DNA of 64,000 nucleotides from Neolewinella xylanilytica. GTDB taxonomy: Bacteria > Bacteroidota > Bacteroidia > Chitinophagales > Saprospiraceae. The stretch lies in the NCBI RefSeq assembly GCF_002934605.1, contig NZ_PTJC01000007.1:124001-188000 (forward strand), read 5' to 3'. Shown piece by piece: positions 25,055 to 33,269 of the stretch (its first letter is position 1; each line of letters begins with the position of its first letter). The notes beneath the pieces were generated by a model. That model saw nothing but the letters and a program-made list of their open reading frames with translations. It did not search any database and was not told the origin of the DNA. Position numbers and translations under genes: made by a program.

Positions 25055-26767
25055 TTAAGCGTGCTGGAATGCCGGTAAGTTCCAGTCCCGGGGCTCGTCC
25101 CGGTCGTAATGGTAGCGGATAGCATCCTGAATGGATAAAAATTGGCTTTCTACGCCCATCTGCTCCATCAGGCCCGACCGATACAGGACATCCCGCACGG
25201 GGCCGATCATACCGGTCAGGTACAGGTGGATGCGACGGCTTCTCAGCGCCAGGTAAACTTGTTCCAGGGCGTGCAGGCCGGTGGTGTCCAGGTCATTGAT
25301 CGTATGGCCGTCCACGATGACGGCTTCTAAATTTTCGTCCCGTGCTTCGACCATTTCTAGGATGCGGTCGGAAAAGTATTCGGCGTTTCCGAAGTAAAGT
25401 TCCGCGTCGAAACGAACCACCAGTAGGGTAGGGTCTACTTCAGCCTCACGGAACCGCTCCACGTTCCGGAAGGCATTCGTACCCCCGATCCGGCCCAGTT
25501 CCGCCAGGTGAGGTCGGGCGGCCCTCAGGAAGACGAAGGTGAGTGATAGTACCACACCCCCGGCAATACCATACTGTAATCCCGCGAAAAGGGTAAAGAA
25601 GAAGGTAACCAGCAGTACGGCCAGCTCGCGGGGCGCGAGGCGGTACAAGCGGCGCATCTCGGCGAAGTCAAACAGCTTGCCCACCGAAAAAACGATCACC
25701 GCGGCCAGCATCGCGATCGGCAGATAGTAAAATAAGGGGGTAAGGAACAGCAGTACCAGTACGAGTAGTACCAGGCTGGTCAGGTTCGCTACGGCACTTC
25801 GTCCGCCGGCCTCCTCCAGCACCGCCGACCGGCCGAAGCTCGCCGAGGTGGGAATGGCGGCCAACAGACTCCCGCCGATCTTGGCTAGACCCAGGGCGAT
25901 CAGTTCCCGGTTCGGCCGCACCCGGTAGTACCCGTGGCGGGTAGCGAAGGCATTCCCGATCGACAGGGTTTCCACGAAACTGATCAACGCCAGTACCGCG
26001 GCCACGGGCAGCAGCGAGCGGATACCGGCGAAATCGAAGCCCGGAAGGGTGAAAGCGGGAAGTCCGGCCGGTACCTCCCCTACCACTGCGATCCCCGAGC
26101 GGTCCAGGCGCAGCAGGTAGGTCAGCAAGGTGGCGGTGACGATCCACCCGATCAGGTAGGGTAGCTTCGGAACGAACCGCTTGCCAAGCAACAGGATGGC
26201 CAGCGTCCCCAGTCCCATCAAGGCCGTAGGCCAGTGAAAACTGTCCAGGTGAAGGGTAAATTGATAAATCGTCTCGTGGAGGTAGCCGGTACGCGGCATA
26301 TCCAGTCCGAAAAGACCCCTGAGCTGGGAAGCGACGATCAGCACCGCCGCCGCGGATACGAAGCCCGATAGGACGGGGCGGCTCAGCAAGCTCACCAATC
26401 CGCCCAGCCGCAGCAGCCCGAAGAGCAGTTGGATTGCCCCGGTGAGGGCGGCCAGTTGCAGGGCGAGCAGGATGAACTCCGAAGAGCCCGCTTCCGCCAT
26501 ATGCGTCAGCCCGTTGAGGGTAAGCAAGCTCGCAAGGGCGGTGGGGCCCACGGCGATGTGGGGGGTGCTGGCCAGGAGGGTGTAGATGAACAGCGGGATC
26601 AGGGCCGCGTACAGGCCGTACACCGGGGGAACGCCGGCCAGCAGTCCGTACGCCATGGCCTGGGGCACCAGCACTACGGTGACGGTCAATCCGGCGATCA
26701 GGTCACGGCGAAGATCGCTGCCGGCGTAGTCGGGGGGGCGGGGGAACCAGTTTAGTGGCTTAGGCAT
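25055..26767 (-). CDS. SulP family anion transporter with STAS domain
   Basis: 570 residues. The N-terminus (DLRRDLIAGLTVTVVLVPQAMAYGLLAGVPPVYGLYAALIP) is the SulP signature. The membrane domain with about 12-14 helices extends to about residue 410, followed by a STAS domain (about 440-550; DAELYFGNAEYF, VIVDGHTINDLDTTGLHALEQV). SulP proteins move sulfate, bicarbonate or other anions. The start codon overlaps the stop of the persulfide dioxygenase-rhodanese gene by 8 nt, so the pair is co-translated. Together with that gene it probably moves a sulfur oxyanion such as sulfite or sulfate (inference). Confidence 0.93.
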   Translation of the reverse strand: MPKPLNWFPRPPDYAGSDLRRDLIAGLTVTVVLVPQAMAYGLLAGVPPVYGLYAALIPLFIYTLLASTPHIAVGPTALASLLTLNGLTHMAEAGSSEFILLALQLAALTGAIQLLFGLLRLGGLVSLLSRPVLSGFVSAAAVLIVASQLRGLFGLDMPRTGYLHETIYQFTLHLDSFHWPTALMGLGTLAILLLGKRFVPKLPYLIGWIVTATLLTYLLRLDRSGIAVVGEVPAGLPAFTLPGFDFAGIRSLLPVAAVLALISFVETLSIGNAFATRHGYYRVRPNRELIALGLAKIGGSLLAAIPTSASFGRSAVLEEAGGRSAVANLTSLVLLVLVLLFLTPLFYYLPIAMLAAVIVFSVGKLFDFAEMRRLYRLAPRELAVLLVTFFFTLFAGLQYGIAGGVVLSLTFVFLRAARPHLAELGRIGGTNAFRNVERFREAEVDPTLLVVRFDAELYFGNAEYFSDRILEMVEARDENLEAVIVDGHTINDLDTTGLHALEQVYLALRSRRIHLYLTGMIGPVRDVLYRSGLMEQMGVESQFLSIQDAIRYHYDRDEPRDWNLPAFQHA

Positions 26768-28136
26768 CGACCGCCTCCGTCGCCAGGATGTCGGCTACCT
26801 TGTCCTGGACGTTGGTAATCCTGTCAAACCCCCGTGCTTTGAGCACGCTGGCCGCGATCGTGGACCGGTAACCACTGCCGCAATGGAGGTGGTATTCGGT
26901 GCCGGAGTCCAGACCGGCCGTCGCCGATGTCAGCGTGGATAGCGGAATGTTTTCGGCGGCCCGCAAATGACCGTTTTCGTATTCGGCGGCTTTGCGGACG
27001 TCCAGAACATGCGTGGCCCGCGTGGGGTCGAAGGCGGTAGCTCGGATCGTGGCGACGGTGTCCGTCTCGCCGCCGTAAGCCTTCCACGCCGTCATGCCCC
27101 CCTCCAGGTAGCCCAGGGCGTTATCGTAGCCGACCCGGCTCAGGCGCTCGACGGTCTCGGCTTCCCGGCCGGGATCGGTGACTAGCAGGATCGGTTGCTG
27201 CAAATCGGGAATCAATTCCCCGACCCAGGGCGCGAAGCTTCCGTCCAGCCCGATAAAGATGCTGTTCGGAATAAATCCCTTCACGAAATCTTCCTGGCTG
27301 CGGACGTCAAGAATGAGCGCCATCTCCCGGTTCGCGATCGCTTCAAAGGCTTCCGGACCGAGGGGTACGGCACCGCGTTTCATGACCTTGTCGAAGGAAT
27401 CGTAGCCGGACTTATTCATGCGCGCGTTCTCACTGAAGTAGGCGGGGGGTGGCAGCAGGCCGGCCGTCACTTCCGCTACGAATTCGGCGCGGGTCATGTC
27501 CTGGCGCAGGGCGTAGTTGGTGGCTTTCTGGTTGCCGAGGGTGTCGGTGGTTTCCCGGCTCATCTTTTTACCGCAGGCCGAGCCCGCACCGTGGGCGGGA
27601 TACACGATCACGTCGTCGGGGAGCACCATGATCTTCCGCCTCAGGCTTTCGTACAGCAATCCGGCCAGATCTTCCGTCGTCAGGGCGCCCGTCTGCTGCG
27701 CGAGGTCGGGCCGGCCTACTTCACCGATAAAGAGCGTATCTCCGCTAAAGATGGCATGCGGTCGGCCCTGCTCGTCGAGTAGGAGATAGGTGGTGCTTTC
27801 CAGCGTATGACCCGGAGTGTGGAGGGCCTTGATGGTGACTTCCCCCACCTGGAATGCTTCTCCGTCCCAGGCATTGTGGATAGTGTAGTCGGTCTTCGCC
27901 CCCGGTCCGTACACGATGGTGGCACCGGTTTCCTCGGCTAGGTCGATGTGGCCACTGACGAAATCGGCGTGAAAGTGGGTTTCAAAGATGTACTTGATCT
28001 TGTCGCCGGCCTGCTTTGCCCGCTCAACGTAGGGAGAGGGACTCCGTAGCGGGTCGATAACGGCTGCCTCGCCGCCACTGGCGATGTAGTATGCTCCTTG
28101 CGCCAGACAGCCGGTATAGATTTGCTCGATGGTCAT
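26760..28136 (-). CDS. Persulfide dioxygenase-like MBL protein fused to two rhodanese domains
   Basis: 458 residues. The N-terminal metallo-beta-lactamase domain (about 1-240) has THFHADFVSGH, LHTPGHTLESTTYLL, FSGDTLFIGEVGRPDL and YPAHGAGSACGKK, the pattern of ETHE1-like persulfide dioxygenases, which oxidise glutathione persulfide to sulfite. Rhodanese domain 1 (about 265-355) lacks the active Cys: the loop reads LLVTDPGREAE. Rhodanese domain 2 (about 365-455) has an active-site loop LHCGSGYRS with Cys. This MBL-rhodanese fusion is a known type in sulfide oxidation. It is the first gene of an operon with the SulP gene. A perfect 16-bp palindrome lies 17 nt upstream of its start. Confidence 0.92.
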   Translation of the reverse strand: MTIEQIYTGCLAQGAYYIASGGEAAVIDPLRSPSPYVERAKQAGDKIKYIFETHFHADFVSGHIDLAEETGATIVYGPGAKTDYTIHNAWDGEAFQVGEVTIKALHTPGHTLESTTYLLLDEQGRPHAIFSGDTLFIGEVGRPDLAQQTGALTTEDLAGLLYESLRRKIMVLPDDVIVYPAHGAGSACGKKMSRETTDTLGNQKATNYALRQDMTRAEFVAEVTAGLLPPPAYFSENARMNKSGYDSFDKVMKRGAVPLGPEAFEAIANREMALILDVRSQEDFVKGFIPNSIFIGLDGSFAPWVGELIPDLQQPILLVTDPGREAETVERLSRVGYDNALGYLEGGMTAWKAYGGETDTVATIRATAFDPTRATHVLDVRKAAEYENGHLRAAENIPLSTLTSATAGLDSGTEYHLHCGSGYRSTIAASVLKARGFDRITNVQDKVADILATEAVDA

Positions 28137-28153
28137 GTGTATCGTATGATGCT

Positions 28154-28169
28154 TTCTTCATATGAAGAA
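28154..28169. promoter_or_regulatory. 16-bp palindrome upstream of the persulfide dioxygenase-SulP operon
   Basis: TTCTTCATATGAAGAA is a perfect palindrome 17 nt before the ATG at 28136, in the 65-bp gap between that gene and the upstream sulfatase stop. Size and place suit an operator for a dimeric regulator; persulfide-sensing repressors control such operons in other bacteria, but no regulator gene is seen here. Confidence 0.45.
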
Positions 28170-28201
28170 GGTGCGAAGCCGGGATTGGTTGACTTTTCCG
28201 G

Positions 28202-29743
28202 CTACTCTCCGCAGGGCAACAGCTCGAAGTGGGTGTGCGCCCGGCTCCTGGCGTAGCGGTATTCGTCGATGTAGGCGTCTCGGTCGTAGGTCTGTTTGCC
28301 GTAGGTCGGGGTATAGCGGACGGTATCCCAGAACGGGCTGGCTGGTTCCTTGGAGCGGCGATCGCCCGTCTCTCGCATGAACGTGGCCAACTGCTCGCGT
28401 AGCCTGGTCTCGGCGGCGGCGTATTCCGGTTGTCCGGTCAGGTTATGCAATTGCTCCGGGTCGGTAAGCAGGTCGTAAAATTCCACCGGTGGCCGCTTGC
28501 CGAAGGCGAGGCGCTTGTAATCGGTGGTATCCCCATCGGGTTTCCGGCTGGCAAGGATGAGCATTTTCGTGATCGAATTGTCCACGTCACCGTAAGCCCC
28601 TACACTCAGTATGGCCTCCGGGTCACCGGCCGGCCAGCGATCGGGAAAGAAGTTACGGAGGTAGAGGAAGCTGTCGCTACGGATCCCCCGCACGGCGTAG
28701 CTGCCGCTGTCCGCCCGCACCTGCGCGTGGCGCTCCCGCTCCAAAAAGACCCGGTTTTCACCCGTTGCGGCGGTATCCGTAAGTTGTTCTAGCACCCCCG
28801 GTAACGTCATGGTCGGCGGAACCGCGAGCCCGGCCGCCTGCAGGAAAGTCGCGGCCAGGGAAGCCAAGTTGAAGTAGGAGGTTCGTACCGTACCCGCGGG
28901 AATCCGCGCCGGCCAATGGGCCACGAAGGGCATGCGCGTGCCGGCGTCGTACAGGGTTGCCTTGGCGCGGGGGAAGGGCATGCCGTTGTCGCTGGTGATG
29001 ATGATGAGGGTGTTATCGAGTTCGCCACGGGCCCTTAGCAGTTCCACCACTTCGCCGACGTGACGGTCGAAGCGCTCTACCTCGGCGTAATAATCGAGGA
29101 GGTCATTGCGTACGCAAGGCAGGTCGGGTAGGAAACCCGGCACGATTACCGAGTCGGCTTCCATACCCGTCCAGGCACCTAGGTTGGTCTGGTAGGCCCG
29201 GTGGGGGTCCTGACTGCCGAACCAGTAGCAGAAGGGCTGGTCGTTCTTCCGCTCCGCCAGTAAATCGGTGATATCCGTATAGGCTTCTCCTGCCGGGTTG
29301 TGCGGCCAGCCCGGGGTACGCCAGTCCCCTGGTCCCCAGCCCTTCTGATCGTGACCCACGAGGTAGCCGGCGTCTTCCAGCAGCGAGGTGTATACGGTGG
29401 CATCGGCCGCGAATTCCGACCACAGGTTGCCCATGGCACCGTTCTGGTGGGGGTAACGGCCCGTGAGGATGCTGGCCCTCGACGGACTACAGCTCGGGCT
29501 CGCACAGTATGCATTAGTGAACAGCATTCCCCCGGCCGCCAGCCGGTCGAAGTTCGGCGTTTGCACGACCGGGTCCCCGTAGACGCCCGCATGCGGGTAG
29601 GACCAGTCGTCCGCGATAAACAGCATGATGTTGGGGTGGTCCGGAGCTTGTTGGGTCACGGCCAGGCCGGCGAGGGCCGCGGCAATCACGGCTGTCACCG
29701 ACAGCAGCCTTTTCCAATTCGTGCGTAAGCGGTAGCGCCTCAT
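28202..29743 (-). CDS. Type I sulfatase, secreted or membrane-anchored
   Basis: 513 residues from the ATG at 29743 (MRRYRLRTNWKRLLSVTAVI), which opens a hydrophobic signal/anchor; an earlier ATG adds 13 residues. The sulfatase fold shows metal-binding PNIMLFIADDWSYPHAG, the formylglycine motif CSPSRASILTGRYPHQNG (Cys type, needing a maturase), SQDPHRAY, and the second metal-binding loop ITSDNGMPFPRAKATLYDAGTRMPF. It looks like the heparan N-sulfatase-like group (low confidence). Substrate is probably a sulfated polysaccharide. Its leader contains interleaved inverted repeats. No polysaccharide-utilisation genes (SusC/SusD) lie nearby. Confidence 0.92.
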   Translation of the reverse strand: MRRYRLRTNWKRLLSVTAVIAAALAGLAVTQQAPDHPNIMLFIADDWSYPHAGVYGDPVVQTPNFDRLAAGGMLFTNAYCASPSCSPSRASILTGRYPHQNGAMGNLWSEFAADATVYTSLLEDAGYLVGHDQKGWGPGDWRTPGWPHNPAGEAYTDITDLLAERKNDQPFCYWFGSQDPHRAYQTNLGAWTGMEADSVIVPGFLPDLPCVRNDLLDYYAEVERFDRHVGEVVELLRARGELDNTLIIITSDNGMPFPRAKATLYDAGTRMPFVAHWPARIPAGTVRTSYFNLASLAATFLQAAGLAVPPTMTLPGVLEQLTDTAATGENRVFLERERHAQVRADSGSYAVRGIRSDSFLYLRNFFPDRWPAGDPEAILSVGAYGDVDNSITKMLILASRKPDGDTTDYKRLAFGKRPPVEFYDLLTDPEQLHNLTGQPEYAAAETRLREQLATFMRETGDRRSKEPASPFWDTVRYTPTYGKQTYDRDAYIDEYRYARSRAHTHFELLPCGE

Positions 29744-29782
29744 GATCCCGGCATTTGCATTAAGATCGGTAAAAGAGGGCAC

Positions 29783-29837
29783 ACTGGTCCGCCGAGCCTA
29801 CTGGGCAGACGAGCAGAGCTCGGCGGACCAGTAGGCT
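29783..29837 (-). promoter_or_regulatory. Interleaved inverted repeats in the sulfatase leader
   Basis: Two pairings overlap. ACTGGTCCGCCGAG (29783-29796) pairs perfectly over 14 bp with 29819-29832. AGCCTACTGG (29795-29804) pairs perfectly over 10 bp with CCAGTAGGCT (29828-29837). The arms are arranged A-B-A'-B', so the leader RNA could form a pseudoknot or switch between two hairpins. The element lies 40-95 nt upstream of the sulfatase start codon. Confidence 0.6.
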
Positions 29838-29931
29838 GGTAAAAAGGTAGCGGGTCGATATTATCCGGAGCCACCCGTCGGCGGACGAACTTCGATCGGC
29901 AGACGACTATTGCCAGGCGGACCAAAATCTA

Positions 29932-30924
29932 TTAAGGCACCTCCACCACGTTAAGCACCCGGGCGATGATGTCTTCCTGGCGGATATTCTCCGCCTCCGC
30001 CTCGTAGGTGAGTCCGATGCGGTGCCGCAACACGTCCTCGCAGACCGAACGCACGTCTTCGGGAGTCACGTAGCCGCGGCGCTCGATAAAGGCCTGGGCC
30101 TTGGCGGCCAGGGCCAGGTTGATGCTGGCGCGCGGGCTGCCCCCGTAGCCGATCAGGGGTTTGAGGTCCGCCAGCTTGTAAGCCTCTGGTTCGCGAGTAG
30201 CGAAAACGATATCGATGATGTAGCGCTCGATCTTGTCGTCCATATATATACTGCGCACGGACTTCCGGGCGTGGAGGATATCCGCGGGACTCGCTACCGG
30301 ATTGATCTTCTCGAAGCCTTCGCCGAGGTTGCGCCGAATAATGGTACGCTCGTCCTCCCGCGTTGGGTAACCGATGTTGACCTTCAGCATGAAGCGGTCG
30401 GTCTGCGCTTCGGGCAGGGTGTAAGTGCCCTCCTGGTCGATGGGGTTCTGGGTAGCTAGCACGAGAAAGGGCTCTTCCAGGACGAAGGTGTCGGTACCAA
30501 TGGTCACCTGTCGTTCCTGCATGGCTTCCAGGAGGGCCGACTGCACCTTGGCGGGAGCGCGGTTGATCTCGTCGGCCAGGACGAAGTTGGCGAAGACCGG
30601 CCCCTTCCGCACGCTGAAGTCGTTAAGCGTAGGATTGTAAATCATGGTACCCACGATGTCCGCCGGCAGCAAATCGGGGGTGAACTGGATGCGGCTGAAG
30701 TCGGCGCTTATCGTCTGGGCCAGGGTTTTGATGGCCAGGGTCTTGGCCAGCCCGGGCAGTCCCTCCAGCAGGATGTGCCCGCGGCTCAGCAGACCGAGCA
30801 GCAGCCGGTCGATCATGTTTTCCTGTCCCACGATCACCTTGGCGGTTTCCCGGCGGATGCGCTCGACTACCTCGCTGTCGGCGCGGATTTGCTGATTCAG
30901 GGCTTCGATATCTACACTCGGCAT
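29932..30924 (-). CDS. MoxR family AAA+ ATPase
   Basis: 330 residues from the ATG at 30924 (MPSVDIEALNQQIRADSEVV); the upstream frame is unlike the family. Seen: Walker A in LLEGLPGLAKT, the segment FTPDLLPADIVGT, Walker B NFVLADEINRAPAKVQSALLEAMQE, sensor 1 LATQNPIDQEGTY and sensor 2 YGGSPRASINL. MoxR ATPases act as chaperones that insert cofactors or assemble partner proteins, usually with a DUF58/VWA gene alongside; none is present here, which is unusual. A near-consensus -7 element (TTACTTTG on the minus strand, 30961-30968) lies 36 nt upstream. Confidence 0.95.
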   Translation of the reverse strand: MPSVDIEALNQQIRADSEVVERIRRETAKVIVGQENMIDRLLLGLLSRGHILLEGLPGLAKTLAIKTLAQTISADFSRIQFTPDLLPADIVGTMIYNPTLNDFSVRKGPVFANFVLADEINRAPAKVQSALLEAMQERQVTIGTDTFVLEEPFLVLATQNPIDQEGTYTLPEAQTDRFMLKVNIGYPTREDERTIIRRNLGEGFEKINPVASPADILHARKSVRSIYMDDKIERYIIDIVFATREPEAYKLADLKPLIGYGGSPRASINLALAAKAQAFIERRGYVTPEDVRSVCEDVLRHRIGLTYEAEAENIRQEDIIARVLNVVEVP

Positions 30925-30968
30925 ATATGGATATGGTTTTTGGGCGGCGGGGCGCGGGTGCAAAGTAA

Positions 30969-31309
30969 ACACATTCGGGGCAGCTGACCCCGGAGCTTGA
31001 CTTCCTGTTTCTGACCAGATAGTTCCTGTCTTGTAGTCGGGTCAATAGGGCAATAGAAAAGGCTTCACTGTCTGGAATGATCGCGGCCGGAGCTACCGGG
31101 GGATGCGGGCAGCGTGTCGGACTTTGAGGAAGGCGGCACAAATACCCCTCGCTACGCTCGGGTAGGCCCGCGGGCGGAGCCCGCGAACCGGGCCCGATTC
31201 CCGCGGTACCAGTTGCCTCCGTTACATCAGGCTTTGTTCCCGGAGAGCGACTTACTGACCATCACCTAATGTAAACTACAGGTTAAGAAATTGAAGCTCG
31301 CCGGTAGCC
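30969..31309. other. Intergenic stretch with hairpins between moxR-like gene and thiL
   Basis: No convincing gene. Seen: a perfect 7-bp hairpin CGCGGGC-GGA-GCCCGCG (31169-31185), preceded by GCTACGCTCGGGTAGGCC at 31151-31168. The loop GGA is the complement of the TCC loop of hairpins at 52.3 and 61.2 kb. The rest is ordinary mixed sequence. Confidence 0.5.
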
Positions 31310-31384
31310 CAAGTCGTCCGACGACTAGTCGTCGGACGACTAATCGCGCGACCATTAGTCGTCGGACCATTAGTCGCGCGACCG
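31310..31384 (+). repeat. Five tandem 15-bp repeats upstream of thiL
   Basis: Five directly adjacent 15-bp units: CAAGTCGTCCGACGA (31310), CTAGTCGTCGGACGA (31325), CTAATCGCGCGACCA (31340), TTAGTCGTCGGACCA (31355) and TTAGTCGCGCGACCG (31370). Units share the frame (T/C)-x-A-x-TCG-x-x-x-GAC-x-x. Each contains an internal near-palindrome such as GTCGCGCGAC, and the first two together include a perfect 28-bp palindrome (31313-31340). The array ends 53 bp before the thiL start. Confidence 0.8.
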
Positions 31385-31437
31385 CCTAAGGCAACCCCAC
31401 GAGCCGATGCGGGTTCTCATCCGTAACGATTACTACT

Positions 31438-32466
31438 ATGCAGCATACCGACGTAAACACCCTCGGCGAGTTCGGCCTCATCGATCACCTCACCCAGGGT
31501 TTTCAAACCAAACAGGCCACCACCATTCTGGGGGTTGGCGACGATGCCGCCATCATTGACGGGGGCGACGAACAGATCGTGGTAAGCACCGATATGCTGG
31601 TGGAAAGTATTCACTTCGATTTTACCTATACCCCGCTAAAGCATTTGGGCTACAAGTCGGTTATCGTCAACCTGTCGGATATCTGCGCGATGAATGCGCG
31701 CCCCCAGCAAATCACCGTGAGTATCGCCCTCAGCAATCGCTTTTCGGTGGAGGCCCTCGACGAATTTTATGCCGGCGTCAAGGCCGCCTGCGACCAGTAC
31801 GGGGTAGACCTCGTGGGGGGAGATACCACCAGCTCCAACCGCGGCCTCATCATCAGCGTGACCGCCATCGGGCGGGCACCCGCTTCACGGATCACCCGCC
31901 GCAGCGGGGCGAAGGTGGGCGATCTGGTGTGCATCACCGGCAGCCTGGGGGGAGCTTACCTCGGACTGCAACTACTAGAACGCGAAAAGCAAGTGTTCCT
32001 CGATAACCCCGACATGCAGCCCGATATGGGCGAGTACGCCCCGAGCCTCCTGCAACGGCAACTCCGCCCGGAAGCGCGAACCGATATGGTCGATACCTTT
32101 GCCAAGGAGGGGATCGTGCCCACCTCCATGATCGACATCAGCGACGGACTGGCCAGCGAAATCTTTCACATCTGCAAGGCATCCGGCGTGGGGGCCATCA
32201 TCGAGGAAAGCGGCGTACCCATCTCGAATGACGCTCAGATGCAGGCCTTGGAGTTTAACCTCGATCCGATCACTACGGCCCTGTCCGGAGGCGAGGATTA
32301 CGAGCTGCTCTTCACCATCGACCCCAAGGATACCGAGAAGATCCGCTTCCTACCGGATATCTACATCGCCGGCGAGATCGTAGCAAAGGAAGACGGCGTC
32401 AAGTTGCATACGAAAGGCGGTAACATCCACGACATCAAGGCGCAGGGCTGGAATCACTTCCAGTAG
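31438..32466 (+). CDS. thiL: Thiamine-monophosphate kinase ThiL
   Basis: 342 residues; phosphorylates thiamine monophosphate to the active diphosphate. The AIR-synthase-like fold shows GEFGLIDHL at the N-terminus, GVGDDAAIID, STDMLVESIHFDF, the Asp-rich VNLSDICAMNA, GGDTTSSN and ISDGLASEIFHIC, with GGEDYELLFTI near the end. Length is normal. It is a single plus-strand gene facing the YceI gene, with five 15-bp tandem repeats just upstream. I see no TPP riboswitch consensus in the leader. Confidence 0.95.
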   Translation: MQHTDVNTLGEFGLIDHLTQGFQTKQATTILGVGDDAAIIDGGDEQIVVSTDMLVESIHFDFTYTPLKHLGYKSVIVNLSDICAMNARPQQITVSIALSNRFSVEALDEFYAGVKAACDQYGVDLVGGDTTSSNRGLIISVTAIGRAPASRITRRSGAKVGDLVCITGSLGGAYLGLQLLEREKQVFLDNPDMQPDMGEYAPSLLQRQLRPEARTDMVDTFAKEGIVPTSMIDISDGLASEIFHICKASGVGAIIEESGVPISNDAQMQALEFNLDPITTALSGGEDYELLFTIDPKDTEKIRFLPDIYIAGEIVAKEDGVKLHTKGGNIHDIKAQGWNHFQ

Positions 32467-32501
32467 CGAAGGCTTTTGCGGTCCAGCTGCGGAGGTACGC
32501 T

Positions 32502-33038
32502 TCAGTCCGTGACCGGCACCACGATTTCCACTTCGAATGCATCGCCGACCGTAAAGGCCAACCAGGGCCCCTCGATACCGAAGGCCCCGCGGTCGACCGT
32601 CATGCGGCCCTCGAACTGTCCGCCGTCCGCTGTCCTGGTAAACGTGAAAGGAAGCGGTGTTCGCTGGCTCACCCCGTGGAGCGTCAACGTACCATTGGCA
32701 ACGTAGCCGGATGCCGTGGGCGCGAACGCGGTAGCGCGATAGGAAATGTCAGGATACTCCGCCACGTCGAACCAGTTTTCGCCCCGGGCGTGCTTGTCCT
32801 TCAAATTATTGCCGGTAGCGATGGTGGCCGCCTCCACGCGGACATTCATGCTTGCGTTAACCAGATCTTCCGGATCGAAACGGATACTACCCGTGAGACC
32901 GCGAAAGGTGCCTTCCGCGCCGCTGCCACTGAAGCGGATGGCGTAGTTCTGCCCGATGGTGTAGTTGCTCTGCTGGTAGCGCGCCATGGCTACGGAGAGC
33001 AGGAGCAAACCAGCCAGGAAGAGCATGCGAATAACCAT
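32502..33038 (-). CDS. Secreted YceI-like lipid-binding protein
   Basis: 178 residues. A signal peptide (MVIRMLFLAGLLLLSVAMA) is followed by a YceI lipocalin-like domain: GTFRGLTGSIRFDPEDL, SMNVRVEAATIATGNNLKD, WFDVAEYPDISYRATA and LTLHGVSQRTPLPFTF. YceI proteins bind isoprenoid-type lipids such as polyprenyl quinones in a beta-barrel; the periplasmic place fits. The ATG at 33038 is used; an ATG four codons later would also keep the signal. It converges on thiL, with 35 bp between the stops. Confidence 0.9.
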   Translation of the reverse strand: MVIRMLFLAGLLLLSVAMARYQQSNYTIGQNYAIRFSGSGAEGTFRGLTGSIRFDPEDLVNASMNVRVEAATIATGNNLKDKHARGENWFDVAEYPDISYRATAFAPTASGYVANGTLTLHGVSQRTPLPFTFTRTADGGQFEGRMTVDRGAFGIEGPWLAFTVGDAFEVEIVVPVTD

Positions 33039-33269
33039 GGGACAAGCGATTTACCCTTTGGCCCGTTTACCTAACGTAGCCGGATAGGGCCCCGAGCGGT
33101 TGTGAACGGTCCGGAAAATACCTTATTCCGGCGACCAGGCCCCCACCCGCGCTCCGCCGCAATGAAAAAGCGCCGTTCAATCAGCTTTTGATCGGTTACT
33201 CGCCGATCCTTCGACAATCCGGTGTAGCGGTTGTCAGCGGTACTTCGTGTCGCCGGAGCGAACCCCCGC

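Noticed and set aside
31310-31384. CRISPR-like array upstream of thiL
   Set aside because: The 15-bp units are contiguous with no spacers, and no cas genes are present.
31385-31437. TPP riboswitch before thiL
   Set aside because: I looked for the conserved CUGAGA and ACCUGAUC-type core and saw neither.
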